Shown here: one piece after another, positions 43,616 to 52,287 of the stretch | Layout: each line of letters starts with the position of its first letter | How positions within the stretch are numbered: the first letter of the stretch is position 1 | Program-made: the position numbers and the translations under genes | Assembly (NCBI RefSeq): GCF_030733385.1 | Contig: NZ_JASHJC010000001.1 | Location: 478,383-542,382 of the forward strand | DNA from: Roseovarius sp. MMSF_3359 | GTDB lineage: Bacteria > Pseudomonadota > Alphaproteobacteria > Rhodobacterales > Rhodobacteraceae | Direction of reading: 5' to 3' | DNA: 64,000 bases | The notes under the pieces: model-generated | What the model saw: only the letters and a program-made list of their open reading frames with translations | Told to the model about the DNA's origin: nothing | Database searches by the model: none

Positions 43616-44769
43616 TGTGGCGGCATATCGCCTCGAATGCGCTGACCTTCCTTGTTGTTCTGGCCTTCCTGCTTGGTGGTGTGATCCTCTGGGGCCAGAA
43701 TGAATATACGGCCGAAGGACCGTTGGAGGACCGCGTTTGCCTGCAGGTCAGGTCGGGCTCGAACATGCGCGGCGTGTCACGGCAGCTCGAAGAGATGGGC
43801 GCAGTCTCTAACGCATCCATTTACCGCGTCGGCGCAGAATATTCCGGTAAAAACAGTCAGTTGAAAGCCGGAAGCTGGCTCCTGCCGGAAGGTGCCAGCA
43901 TGCAGGAGATCGTCGATATCGTGACCCGCGGCGGCGCCAGCACCTGCGGCACCGAGGTGGTGTATCGCATCGGCGTGACCCGGTCAGAGGCACAGGTGCG
44001 GGAGCTTGATCCGGCGACCGACGAGTTCGTAACCCGCGCCGAATTCGATCTTGGCGCGGAAGATCAACCGGAGATTTACGGCAAGGTGCGCGGCGAAAGC
44101 GATACGCGCTATCGCATCGCCATCGCCGAAGGTGTGACCAGTTGGCAGATCGCAACTACATTGGGTCAGATCGACGTCCTCGAGGGTGAGGCGGCCGAGG
44201 TGCCGGCGGAAGGCAGCCTTGCACCGGACAGCTATGAGGTCAGCGAGGGTGACACAGTGGCCGCCGTGCTCGAGCGTATGGACGCGGCACAGGATCTTCT
44301 CCTCGCCGCCGCGTGGGAGAACCGCGCCGAAGGTATCCCGCTCAAGGATCCTTACGAGGCTCTGATCCTCGCGTCGATCATCGAGAAGGAAACCGGTGTA
44401 GCCGAAGAACGCGGGCAGGTGGCAAGCGTCTTTACCAACCGCCTGGAGCGGGGGATGAAACTGCAGACCGACCCGACGGTGATCTACGGCATCACCGAAG
44501 GAAAGGGCGTCCTGGGGCGCGGCTTGCGGCAGAGCGAGCTGCGGAAGCGGACCGACTGGAATACCTATGTGATCGACGGCTTGCCCCCCACACCGATCGC
44601 CAATCCGGGCAAGGCCAGCCTTGAAGCGGCGGTGAACCCGGACACGACCGACTACATTTTTTTCGTGGCGGACGGAACCGGCGGCCATGCCTTTGCCAGG
44701 ACCCTGGAAGAGCACAACAAGAACGTCGCCGAATGGCGCAAGATCGAAGCGGAACGCGCGGCGGACTAG
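43615..44769 (+). CDS. mltG: Endolytic transglycosylase MltG (YceG-like)
   Basis: A 384-aa inner-membrane protein: one N-terminal anchor (ALTFLVVLAFLLGGVILWG), a LysM-like region, and the YceG catalytic domain. The catalytic glutamate is in LILASIIEKETG, with NRLERGMKLQTDPTVIYG and GLPPTPIANPGKASLEAA after it. It cleaves nascent glycan strands in the periplasm and sets peptidoglycan chain length. The fabF-mltG order is common in proteobacteria. Confidence 0.93.
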   Translation: MWRHIASNALTFLVVLAFLLGGVILWGQNEYTAEGPLEDRVCLQVRSGSNMRGVSRQLEEMGAVSNASIYRVGAEYSGKNSQLKAGSWLLPEGASMQEIVDIVTRGGASTCGTEVVYRIGVTRSEAQVRELDPATDEFVTRAEFDLGAEDQPEIYGKVRGESDTRYRIAIAEGVTSWQIATTLGQIDVLEGEAAEVPAEGSLAPDSYEVSEGDTVAAVLERMDAAQDLLLAAAWENRAEGIPLKDPYEALILASIIEKETGVAEERGQVASVFTNRLERGMKLQTDPTVIYGITEGKGVLGRGLRQSELRKRTDWNTYVIDGLPPTPIANPGKASLEAAVNPDTTDYIFFVADGTGGHAFARTLEEHNKNVAEWRKIEAERAAD

Positions 44770-44859
44770 AGCCTGTAGTCGGATCGGGAAGAATGGCCCA
44801 ACAGAGCGCACCTTTCCCATTCGTCAGGGCGCGGCGAATGTCTGCTCTTGGGGCATCGC

Positions 44860-45780
44860 CTAACGAGAATCTTTGCGCCTATCCGCTGGCCTCTGTTTCT
44901 GCTCACGCCAGAAGATAAGGAGCCCACCGCCGACGATCAGAAAAACTCCAGGAATGAGGTCGTCGAAAGGTGTCTCTGAGAAAAAGATCCAGCCCAGAAT
45001 GAATGACGATGGGATCCCAAAGTACTGAAACGGTGATAGGCTACTCGGGTCCGCCATTCTGTTGGCCGTCGTCATGCAAAACGCTGCTAGCCCTCCGACA
45101 AGACCCATGCATCCCAGCCACATCCAATCCATTGCTACAGCAATCGTTGTGAAACCAGATGTCGCAATTACCAGAATAGTTGAGCCGAGAAGTGCAGCGG
45201 TCGTGTAGTAGAGATTTATCAGAGCACTTGGAACGGATACATCAAACAGCTTCGAGGTGACTGCGGTTGTGGCGTAACCTAGCGCCGCGCACACTGGAAG
45301 CAGCAAATACCATGTTAGGCTAGCGGTATCAGGCCTCAGAACCGCCATCACGCCGACGAAACCGATGATAACAGCCGCCCACCGCCAAAGCCCGATTTGA
45401 TGTCGCAAGATTGGCACGGACAAAGCAGTGATAAAGAGCGGACCGGCAAACACCAATGTCGAAGCCGTTGCGAAGTCCATATAGATCAAGGACAGGTAAA
45501 AGCTCATCTGGGCAAGAACACCTATGCATCCGCGTCCGATTGCGAGGCGCCATTGTCTGACGACGATTGGTCGCCCCGCTTCTATCCAGCTGCGCGAGGT
45601 GAAAAGGATTGCGACGGCGGGTACAAGGCCGAAGAGGTTTCTGAAAACAGTGAGTTCCTGAGTAGAATACCTTTCGCTTAGATGCTTCACGATGGCGCCC
45701 ATTACGTCATAAAGAACGATGGCGAGGATGATAACCAGAACGGCTCCATAGAACGACCGAGAAGGGCTGTTTGATTTCAT
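44860..45780 (-). CDS. EamA/DMT-family transporter, lower GC
   Basis: A 306-aa ten-helix membrane protein with two EamA repeats; VFAGPLFITALSVPILRHQIGLWRW closes the first, FILGWIFFSETPFDDLIPGVFLIVGGGLLIFW the second. It resembles the S-adenosylmethionine/drug-exporter group of DMT proteins. ATG 45780 is preceded by CGGAG. Its base composition is visibly closer to 50% GC than the 60-65% of its neighbours, and codon use is correspondingly mixed, which suggests acquisition by transfer. Substrate unknown. Confidence 0.83.
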   Translation of the reverse strand: MKSNSPSRSFYGAVLVIILAIVLYDVMGAIVKHLSERYSTQELTVFRNLFGLVPAVAILFTSRSWIEAGRPIVVRQWRLAIGRGCIGVLAQMSFYLSLIYMDFATASTLVFAGPLFITALSVPILRHQIGLWRWAAVIIGFVGVMAVLRPDTASLTWYLLLPVCAALGYATTAVTSKLFDVSVPSALINLYYTTAALLGSTILVIATSGFTTIAVAMDWMWLGCMGLVGGLAAFCMTTANRMADPSSLSPFQYFGIPSSFILGWIFFSETPFDDLIPGVFLIVGGGLLIFWREQKQRPADRRKDSR

Positions 45781-45844
45781 TGTGGTTTCTCCGGCAAGAG
45801 GCTTTGCTACATGACTCGACTCATTCCAGAGAAGCGATAACGCA

Positions 45845-45874
45845 TTGACAAATTTAAAAAAATAGGTGTTGTAT
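45845..45874 (+). promoter_or_regulatory. Candidate promoter for the kinase-M23-phospholyase gene
   Basis: TTGACA (45845-45850), an 18-nt A/T-rich spacer and TTGTAT (45869-45874). It lies in the 371-nt AT-richer interval 45781-46151 and would leave a leader of roughly 270 nt before ATG 46152. I see no other feature in this interval. Confidence 0.4.
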
Positions 45875-46151
45875 AGCGTGCCTGGAGTCGGAGTCGGTTA
45901 TCTGCGGCGCCTAGAGCATGGTGAAAATCCTCCTTGCTGAGTTAAGAGCTTCAGTATCTGGTGGTTTCGTCAGTCTGAAAGTGGCCGTTAGGCGAACCGC
46001 AAATTCCTGCAGCAATCCCGCCAAGCAAACTCCAGGAGCATCTTCGTCACCCACCGAATTTCCGTCCCCATTGGCCATTTCTGGGGTTCAGGTCGGTTCG
46101 GATTTCGGGCTAACTGGCGCTGAACACCACGATCCGCAGGGACCTCCCAAG

Positions 46152-49100
46152 ATGACAGCGCATTGGCAGAAAGCCCTTTTCGACACTTGGGGGATTGATG
46201 CTCAACTGACTCGGCTTGACGGGGAGTATGACCTGAATTTCCAGGTGGCGGGTGTGCCGGGATACATCCTCAAGGTCATGCGAGCGGAGTGCGACGCCGA
46301 CCTCGTCGATATGCAATGCCGGGCCATCGCGCATATCAATCATGCGGCCCCGAACGTGCCCGTCCCTGCCGTTGTTCCAACCGGCAATGGCGATCTTTTC
46401 ACCTCCCTGCCGGATGAAAGCGGCGCGCCCCGTCTTGTCTGGCTCCTGCACAAAGCCAACGGCGTGCCTTATGCGAGTTACCGCCCCCATACGCGGGAGA
46501 TGGCCCGTCAGTTGGGCGGATATTTGGGGGCGATGGACCAGGCGCTGACCGGCTTCGCCCATCCCGGCCTCATGCGCGATTTCAAGTGGAACCTGATGCA
46601 AGGTGACTGGATCACCGATGAGACGGGCGTGGTCGGCAATCCAGCCCGGCGGGCGATCTTGGACCGGATCATTGCCACATTTGCGGACATCAAACCGTCC
46701 CTTGAGGCGCTGCCGAAACAAGCGATCCATAATGACCTGAACGATTACAATATCCTCGTCGATGGCGGGATCGGGGCCGCGCCACAGATCACCGGGCTTA
46801 TTGATTTCGGGGATATGTGCGCGGCGCCCCGGATTTGCGATCTGGCCATCGCGGGGGCCTATGTGGTGCTCGGTCATGACGCGCCCGAGGCCATGTTGGC
46901 GGCGCTCGTGGCGGGGTATCACGCGGCCTGTCCACTAACGCCTGCCGAGGTTGATCTGATCTGGCCGCTGGTCGAGATGCGCCTGGCGGTCAGCCTTGTG
47001 AACTCGACACAGATGGCCCTGGCGCATCCCGATGACCCCTATGTGGTAATCTCGCAAGGCCCCGCCTGGGCGTTCCTTGAGGCGGGACAAGTTGATGCGG
47101 CGCTTGTTGGTCCACGCCTGCGGGTGGCTTGCGGGTTGCCGGTCACCGACGCCGCCCCGCGGGTGATGGCATGGATCGAGGCCGAGCGCGGCAGTTTTGC
47201 GCCGCTGATCGGGCAGGCGCTTGACGATGTGCCGATGGGGTCGCTCTCGGTCGAGGTTAGCACGACACCGCAAAACCCCTTCCAAATCACGGCCGAAGAG
47301 GCCGCGACCGCCGGAGCCGAATACCATGCCGACGCCCCCGTCTGGATGGGCCATTACGGCGAGCCGCGCCTGATCTATACCGAAAGTTTCTTCCGCCTCG
47401 GCCCGTGGAAGGCCAGCGACCGGCGCAGCGTGCATATCGCCGTCGATGTCTTTGCGGAGGCCGAGACGCCGCTTTTTGCGCCTCTTGACGGGGTGGTGGC
47501 CTATGCCGGGTTCCGCGACAGCAATCTCGACTATGGCGGGCTGGTGATGTTGCGCCATGAGACACCCGAGGGCGATGCGTTCTACACGCTTTACGGCCAT
47601 CTCTCCAAGGCGTCGGCAACCGCCCTCACGGCCGGGCAGGAAGTCAAGAAAGGTCAGGAATTCGCCCGCTTGGGCATCCCCGCCGAAAACGGCCGCTGGA
47701 GCCCGCATGTGCATTTCCAGATGTCGCTGACCTTCGACGGGGTCGAGGACGAATTGCCGGGCGTGGCCGCACCGGATCAATTGGCGTTCTGGGAGGCGCT
47801 CTGCCCCAACCCGGCGGCGCTTTTGAACCTGCCTGACGCCAAGACCCGGTTTGTGCCGACCTCCCGCGAGGTGGTGCTGGACAAACGCCGCCGTCATTTT
47901 GGCGCCAACCTCAAGCTCAGCTATGACGCGCCGGTGATGCTGATGCGCGGCTGGAAACACCACCTTTTCGACGAATGGGGGCGGCCCTATCTCGACGCCT
48001 ATAACAACGTGCCGCATGTGGGCCACGCCCATCCCCGCATTCAGGCTGTCGCGGCAGAGCAGCTCAGGCGGATGAATTCCAACACCCGCTACCTGCACCC
48101 GGCGCAGACCGATTTTGCCGACAAGATCCTGTCGAAAATGCCCGAGGGCCTCTCGGTCTGTTATTTCGTGAATTCCGGGACGGAGGCGAACGAGCTGGCG
48201 CTGCGGCTGGCGCGGGCGGCGACCGGTGGCAAGGACATGATCACGCCCGACCACGGCTATCACGGCAACACCACCGGGGTGATCGATATTTCGGCCTACA
48301 AGTTCAACGCACCGGGCGGGGTGGGGCAATCCGACTGGGTGCACCTGATCGAGGTGGCGGATGACTATCGCGGCTCCTTCCGGCGTGACGATCCGGACCG
48401 TGCCGGGAAATTCGCGGCGCTGACCGATGGCGCATTGCAGGCGATTGCCACGCGCGGCGGCACCCTTGCCGGGTTCATTGCCGAGACCTTCCCCAGTGTC
48501 GGCGGGCAGATCATTCCGCCCGACGGGTATCTTGCCGACGTGTATGCGCGCATCCGGGCAGCAGGCGGCATTTGCATCGCGGACGAGGTGCAAACCGGGC
48601 TTGGCCGTCTCGGCACGCATTACTTCGGTTTTGAGCAGCAGGGCGCCCAGCCGGATATCGTCGTGATGGGCAAGCCCATCGGCAATGGCCATCCCTTGGG
48701 GGTCGTTGTCACAACGCCCGCCATTGCCGAGGCTTTCGCACGGGGGCCTGAATACTTCTCGACCTTTGGTGGCTCCACGCTGTCGTGCCGGATCGGCAAG
48801 GAGGTTCTGGATATCGTCGACGACGAGGGGCTGATGCAAAGCGCCCGGGCGATGGGCGACCGGCTGCTTGCCGGGCTGCGGGCGCTGGAGGCCGAGTTCG
48901 ACGTGATCGGTGATGTGCGCGGCATGGGGCTATTCATCGGCGTGGAACTGGTCAGCGACCGGGATACCCGCGCGCCCGGCACCGAGATTGCGGATTACAT
49001 CAAGAACCGGATGCGAGATGCGCGTATTCTGATCGGCAGTGAGGGCCCGCATGACAACGTGCTCAAGATCCGCCCGCCGCTGAGCTTCGATGAGGAAGGG

Positions 49101-49169
49101 TGCGAGATGATCCTGCATGTGCTGCGGCGCATTCTGACCGAGGTTCATATCCGCCGCGACCTGGGCTGA
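46152..49169 (+). CDS. Trifunctional fusion: hydroxylysine/choline-type kinase - M23 peptidase domain - class III phospho-lyase/aminotransferase
   Basis: A 1005-aa protein with three parts. Residues 1-330 form an APH/hydroxylysine-kinase fold: catalytic HNDLNDYN at 193-200 and DFGD at 218-221. Residues about 400-530 form an M23 (LytM) domain with all zinc-site residues: H428, D432, H483 and H519/H521. Residues about 575-1005 are a class III PLP enzyme with NSGTEANE at 674-681, DEVQTG at 811-816 and Lys841 in VVMGKPIGNGHP, very like ethanolamine-phosphate and phosphohydroxylysine phospho-lyases. The kinase and lyase would act in sequence on an amino alcohol. There is no signal peptide. An in-frame extension upstream to 45918 is not protein-like. 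Confidence 0.88.
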   Translation: MTAHWQKALFDTWGIDAQLTRLDGEYDLNFQVAGVPGYILKVMRAECDADLVDMQCRAIAHINHAAPNVPVPAVVPTGNGDLFTSLPDESGAPRLVWLLHKANGVPYASYRPHTREMARQLGGYLGAMDQALTGFAHPGLMRDFKWNLMQGDWITDETGVVGNPARRAILDRIIATFADIKPSLEALPKQAIHNDLNDYNILVDGGIGAAPQITGLIDFGDMCAAPRICDLAIAGAYVVLGHDAPEAMLAALVAGYHAACPLTPAEVDLIWPLVEMRLAVSLVNSTQMALAHPDDPYVVISQGPAWAFLEAGQVDAALVGPRLRVACGLPVTDAAPRVMAWIEAERGSFAPLIGQALDDVPMGSLSVEVSTTPQNPFQITAEEAATAGAEYHADAPVWMGHYGEPRLIYTESFFRLGPWKASDRRSVHIAVDVFAEAETPLFAPLDGVVAYAGFRDSNLDYGGLVMLRHETPEGDAFYTLYGHLSKASATALTAGQEVKKGQEFARLGIPAENGRWSPHVHFQMSLTFDGVEDELPGVAAPDQLAFWEALCPNPAALLNLPDAKTRFVPTSREVVLDKRRRHFGANLKLSYDAPVMLMRGWKHHLFDEWGRPYLDAYNNVPHVGHAHPRIQAVAAEQLRRMNSNTRYLHPAQTDFADKILSKMPEGLSVCYFVNSGTEANELALRLARAATGGKDMITPDHGYHGNTTGVIDISAYKFNAPGGVGQSDWVHLIEVADDYRGSFRRDDPDRAGKFAALTDGALQAIATRGGTLAGFIAETFPSVGGQIIPPDGYLADVYARIRAAGGICIADEVQTGLGRLGTHYFGFEQQGAQPDIVVMGKPIGNGHPLGVVVTTPAIAEAFARGPEYFSTFGGSTLSCRIGKEVLDIVDDEGLMQSARAMGDRLLAGLRALEAEFDVIGDVRGMGLFIGVELVSDRDTRAPGTEIADYIKNRMRDARILIGSEGPHDNVLKIRPPLSFDEEGCEMILHVLRRILTEVHIRRDLG

Positions 49170-49244
49170 GCGCGACCCCATAGCACAGGTGGGTGCGCGC
49201 GGTCAGGGCTTTCAAATACCGCGGTGATTTAGTATCCCCCCGCC

Positions 49245-49601
49245 ATGTTCCGTGCTGTGTCCAGATACCTGATCCTGGCCTTCCTGGCCCTGGGCCTCCT
49301 GCTGCCGCAGGCATCGGGCGTGATGGCGGGTCTTGGCCTCGCAGATGGCCGGGTGCTGGTGATTTGCACGGGCGACGGGTTGCGGACACTTCGGATTGAT
49401 GACGCGGGCAATCCCGTTGAGGTGTCGCAAGAGGCTGAACTTTGCGCGCTTCTCCATGCGACGCCCCTGACCGCAGCGGAGTTGCCGCAGTCCGCTGCGC
49501 CCCGGCTGATCGAGACTGCCGGTTTTTCGCTGCCGCAGGCGCGCTGCACACCCCCGTTTGAGCATTCTCCGTCTCAACCCCGGGCGCCACCCACTGTTTG
49601 A
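49245..49601 (+). CDS. Small exported protein, DUF2946-like
   Basis: A 118-aa protein with an N-terminal hydrophobic signal (YLILAFLALGLLLPQASGVMA). VLVICTGDGLRTLRIDDAGNPVE resembles the core of DUF2946 proteins, which are often found beside copper chaperone genes. Cysteines at ICTGD, ELCALL and RCTPP are candidate metal or disulfide residues. It lies 77 nt upstream of a PCuAC gene on the same strand, supporting a role in copper handling in the envelope, which remains inference. Confidence 0.58.
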   Translation: MFRAVSRYLILAFLALGLLLPQASGVMAGLGLADGRVLVICTGDGLRTLRIDDAGNPVEVSQEAELCALLHATPLTAAELPQSAAPRLIETAGFSLPQARCTPPFEHSPSQPRAPPTV

Positions 49602-49678
49602 ACCCCGAAACCACGCTTTTATTTTGCCCCGCGACGGATCAATCCGCGCAGGCGGGGCCGACATACGGAGAACGACCC

Positions 49679-50164
49679 ATGAAACTTATTCCTATCCTGA
49701 GCGCCCTTGCCCTCGGCCTGCCGACACTTGCGGCTGCCCATGACTTCAAGGTGGCCGACCTGGAAATCCACCACCCGATGGCGTTTGAAACCCCGCGCGC
49801 CGCGAAATCCGGTGCGGGGTACCTGATGATCGTCAACAACGGGACCACCGATGACAGCCTGCTTGCCGTGCGGGCGGATTTCCCCAAGGTGCAGCTTCAC
49901 CTTTCCGAGGAAAAGGATGGCATTGCCAAGATGATCCATGTCGACAAGATCGACATTCCCGCCGGTCAATCCGTCGAACTGATGCCTGGTGGTCTGCATG
50001 TCATGTTCATGGGACTTAACGGCGATCCCCTGGAGGAGGGCGAAGAGATTAAGGCGACCCTCGTCTTCGAACACGCCGGCGAAGTGGACGTTGTGTTCAA
50101 TGTCGAGTCGCGCTCCGAGGGTGCCGAGGGTGCGGATCATTCCGGTCATTCAGACAGCAACTGA
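49679..50164 (+). CDS. PCuAC-type periplasmic copper chaperone
   Basis: A 161-aa protein with a signal peptide (MKLIPILSALALGLPTLAAAH) and a cupredoxin-like PCuAC domain: HHPMAFETPRAAKSGAGYLMIVNNG, then VQLHLSEEKDGIAKM and LMPGGLHVMFMGL. The family delivers Cu(I) to the CuA site of cytochrome oxidase. In the usual H-x-M binding pair the methionine position is serine here (HLS), but a methionine 10 residues later and a histidine-rich tail (DHSGHSDS) could compensate. A terminator follows the gene. Confidence 0.85.
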   Translation: MKLIPILSALALGLPTLAAAHDFKVADLEIHHPMAFETPRAAKSGAGYLMIVNNGTTDDSLLAVRADFPKVQLHLSEEKDGIAKMIHVDKIDIPAGQSVELMPGGLHVMFMGLNGDPLEEGEEIKATLVFEHAGEVDVVFNVESRSEGAEGADHSGHSDSN

Positions 50165-50191
50165 TCCGTCGCGCATCTACGCAGGACAAGG

Positions 50192-50221
50192 GGCCCGGAG
50201 CGGAAGTGCCGGGCCTTTTTT
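50192..50221 (+). terminator. Rho-independent terminator after the copper chaperone gene
   Basis: Stem GGCCCGG/CCGGGCC (7 bp) around a 10-nt loop, followed by six T residues (50216-50221), 28 nt after the stop codon. Confidence 0.82.
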
Positions 50222-50234
50222 GCATGGCTTGCAT

Positions 50235-50256
50235 AATTTGATCAAATTTTTTGATC
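50235..50256. promoter_or_regulatory. Palindromic site upstream of gabT
   Basis: A perfect 14-bp palindrome AATTTGATCAAATT (50235-50248) followed by a half-copy TTTGATC (50250-50256), about 105-125 nt upstream of the gabT start. It could be an operator for a GntR- or Lrp-type regulator of 4-aminobutyrate use; no regulator is adjacent. Confidence 0.4.
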
Positions 50257-50358
50257 TGGCGCCTGAATCGGGTTGTGAAGCCCGGTAGCTTTGGTAAAGG
50301 ATTGGCGGGTCTGGCGCGCCGCCTTGATGGACGGCCCCGAGAACATGAGGATTTGACC

Positions 50359-51636
50359 ATGCTGAATACGGAAATGAGCAGCAGGCGCGATACGGCGATT
50401 GCCCGTGGCGTCGGTATGATGACCCAGGTTTACGCCGAAAAGGCCCGCAATGCCGAGGTCTGGGATGTGGAGGGCAACCGTTACATCGACTTCGCCGCCG
50501 GGATCGCCGTGGTGAACACCGGCCATTGTCACCCCAAGGTGATGGAAGCGGTGGAGAAGCAATTGCACTCTTTCACCCATACCTGCCACCAGGTGATGCC
50601 CTATGCCAACTACATCCAACTGGCCGAGCGTCTGAACGACCTGGTCCCCGGTGATTTCGAGAAAAAGACCGTGTTCGTAACCACCGGCGCCGAGGCGGTC
50701 GAAAACGCGATCAAGGTCGCCCGCGCGGCCACGAACCGCCCCGCGATCATCGCCTTTGGCGGTGGTTTCCATGGCCGGACCTTCATGGGGATGAGCCTGA
50801 CCGGCAAGGTTGTGCCCTACAAGAAGGGCTTTGGCGCGATGATGCCCGATGTTTACCACGTGCCGTTCCCGGTCGATCTGCATGGCCGTGCGCCAGAGGA
50901 TGCGATGGATGCGCTGACGGGTCTTTTCAAGGCCGATCTCGATCCAGGCCGCGTTGCCGCGATCATCATCGAGCCGGTGCAGGGCGAGGGTGGGTTCTAT
51001 CCCGCGCCCGCGGAGTTGATGCGCGGTATCAGGGCGCTTTGTGATGAGCATGGCATCGTGATGATCGCCGACGAGGTGCAGACCGGTTTTGCCCGCACCG
51101 GCAACATGTTCGCGATGGAAGGCTATGACGTGGCCGCCGACATCACCACGATGGCCAAGGGTCTGGCCGGTGGCCTGCCGCTGGCGGCGGTAACGGGTCG
51201 TGCCGACCTCATGGACGCCGCCGACCCGGGCGGGCTGGGCGGTACTTATGCGGGCAATCCGTTGGGGGTTGCGGCCTCGCATGCGGTGCTTGACGTGATC
51301 GAAGAAGAAGACCTCTGCGCCCGCGCAAATGAGCTTGGCTCGCGTTTGAAACAACGTCTTGAGGCGATCCGCGAAAACACGCCGCAACTGGTTGATATTC
51401 GCGGGCCCGGTTTCATGGTCGCGGCAGAATTCAACACTGCCGATGGCAGCGCACCGGATGCCGATTTCGCCAACCGTGTGCGCGCCGAGGCGCTGAGCCG
51501 GAACCTCGTGCTGCTGACCTGCGGGGTCTATGGCAACGTCGTGCGGTTCCTTGCACCGATCACGATCCAGGATGAGGTCTTTGCCGAAGGTCTCGACATT
51601 CTCGAAGCGTCGATCGAGGCTGCGAAAGCCGCCTGA
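50359..51636 (+). CDS. gabT: 4-aminobutyrate-2-oxoglutarate transaminase
   Basis: A 425-aa class III PLP aminotransferase. VTTGAEAVENAIKVAR holds the phosphate loop, IADEVQTGFARTG the aspartate that pairs with PLP, and Lys267 in TTMAKGLAGGLPLAAV forms the Schiff base. The overall sequence is that of GabT, which converts GABA plus 2-oxoglutarate to succinate semialdehyde and glutamate. gabD is not adjacent. ATG 50359 is chosen over the longer frame because homologues begin near MLNTEMSSRRDTAIARG. A good terminator follows. Confidence 0.9.
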   Translation: MLNTEMSSRRDTAIARGVGMMTQVYAEKARNAEVWDVEGNRYIDFAAGIAVVNTGHCHPKVMEAVEKQLHSFTHTCHQVMPYANYIQLAERLNDLVPGDFEKKTVFVTTGAEAVENAIKVARAATNRPAIIAFGGGFHGRTFMGMSLTGKVVPYKKGFGAMMPDVYHVPFPVDLHGRAPEDAMDALTGLFKADLDPGRVAAIIIEPVQGEGGFYPAPAELMRGIRALCDEHGIVMIADEVQTGFARTGNMFAMEGYDVAADITTMAKGLAGGLPLAAVTGRADLMDAADPGGLGGTYAGNPLGVAASHAVLDVIEEEDLCARANELGSRLKQRLEAIRENTPQLVDIRGPGFMVAAEFNTADGSAPDADFANRVRAEALSRNLVLLTCGVYGNVVRFLAPITIQDEVFAEGLDILEASIEAAKAA

Positions 51637-51660
51637 TCCGACCGCTCAGTTATCAGACAG

Positions 51661-51693
51661 CAGCGCCGGAAATCTCCGGCGCTGTTTTCGTTT
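51661..51693 (+). terminator. Rho-independent terminator of gabT
   Basis: A perfect 9-bp stem CAGCGCCGG/CCGGCGCTG with a 6-nt loop and the tail TTTTCGTTT, 24 nt after the stop codon. Confidence 0.85.
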
Positions 51694-51712
51694 GCGGGGA
51701 CAGCGTATCGGT

Positions 51713-52147
51713 TCAGCCGGACAGCGCCCGGGCATGGCGCGGCTCATCCTCGATCGCATACATGCTGTCTGAAACTCTCCAAATGCCACTATCGTCGCGG
51801 CAAAGGAGCGACATGACCGGGTAGGGTTTTTGCACCAACGACGTGCCGCTGACCACGCGGGACATGTGGGTCGCAACGATGGTGTCGGGGTCGCGGTAGG
51901 TGGCCTCGATGCAATGCCGGGCCAGGTGCGTCACGTTCTTCTGTCGGAAATAGGCCGTGACCCCATCGAAAACGGTCCGAAGGTCGTCCAAGGTTTTGAT
52001 GTACCGGCACCCTTCAAACGTCTCCATCTGCTGCGGGAGCACAAAACAGGCGGCAAACAGATCGAAATCGTCGGTCATCAATGCCGTTCCCGTCCGGTCC
52101 AGCAAATGTTCCGATACGTCTTTGGCAGAGGCGAATTGGTGAGCCAT
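51713..52147 (-). CDS. SnoaL/NTF2-like protein
   Basis: A 144-aa protein with the layout of an alpha+beta-barrel of the NTF2/SnoaL type: an N-terminal helix region (LMTDDFDLFAACFVLPQQMETFEG), a middle helix (LDDLRTVFDGVTAYFRQKNVTHLARHCIEATY), and C-terminal strands (TIVATHMSRVVSGT..., YPVMSLLCRDDSGIWRVSDSMYAIE). Such folds serve as small enzymes or binding proteins, and no active site can be named. The ATG at 52147 lacks a clear ribosome binding site; 52177 is an alternative. It stands alone between gabT and phoB. Confidence 0.65.
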   Translation of the reverse strand: MAHQFASAKDVSEHLLDRTGTALMTDDFDLFAACFVLPQQMETFEGCRYIKTLDDLRTVFDGVTAYFRQKNVTHLARHCIEATYRDPDTIVATHMSRVVSGTSLVQKPYPVMSLLCRDDSGIWRVSDSMYAIEDEPRHARALSG

Positions 52148-52224
52148 GAAAACCCGTAAACAATTGGAATTCGCCAACTATTACTTATGAGACGGGTTTT
52201 CTCAACAATGACAGCCTATGCGGT

Positions 52225-52249
52225 ATCGCCCCTTGCGGAGAGGGGCGAT
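52225..52249 (-). terminator. Hairpin downstream of phoB
   Basis: A perfect 9-bp stem ATCGCCCCT/AGGGGCGAT with a 7-nt loop, 38 nt after the phoB stop on the minus strand. It lacks a T-run on that strand, so it may be a transcript end structure rather than a classical terminator. Confidence 0.5.
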
Positions 52250-52287
52250 TTATCAACGCGTGGTTGAAATTTCTGGCTTGAGGTCGC

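Noticed and set aside
45918..46151. N-terminal extension of the fusion protein
   Set aside because: The extra 78 residues are low-complexity and not kinase-like, there is no ribosome binding site at 45918, and the kinase domain begins right after ATG 46152.
46935..48839. 634-aa open frame opposite the fusion gene
   Set aside because: Shadow frame; the plus-strand protein has intact catalytic motifs in three domains along the same stretch.
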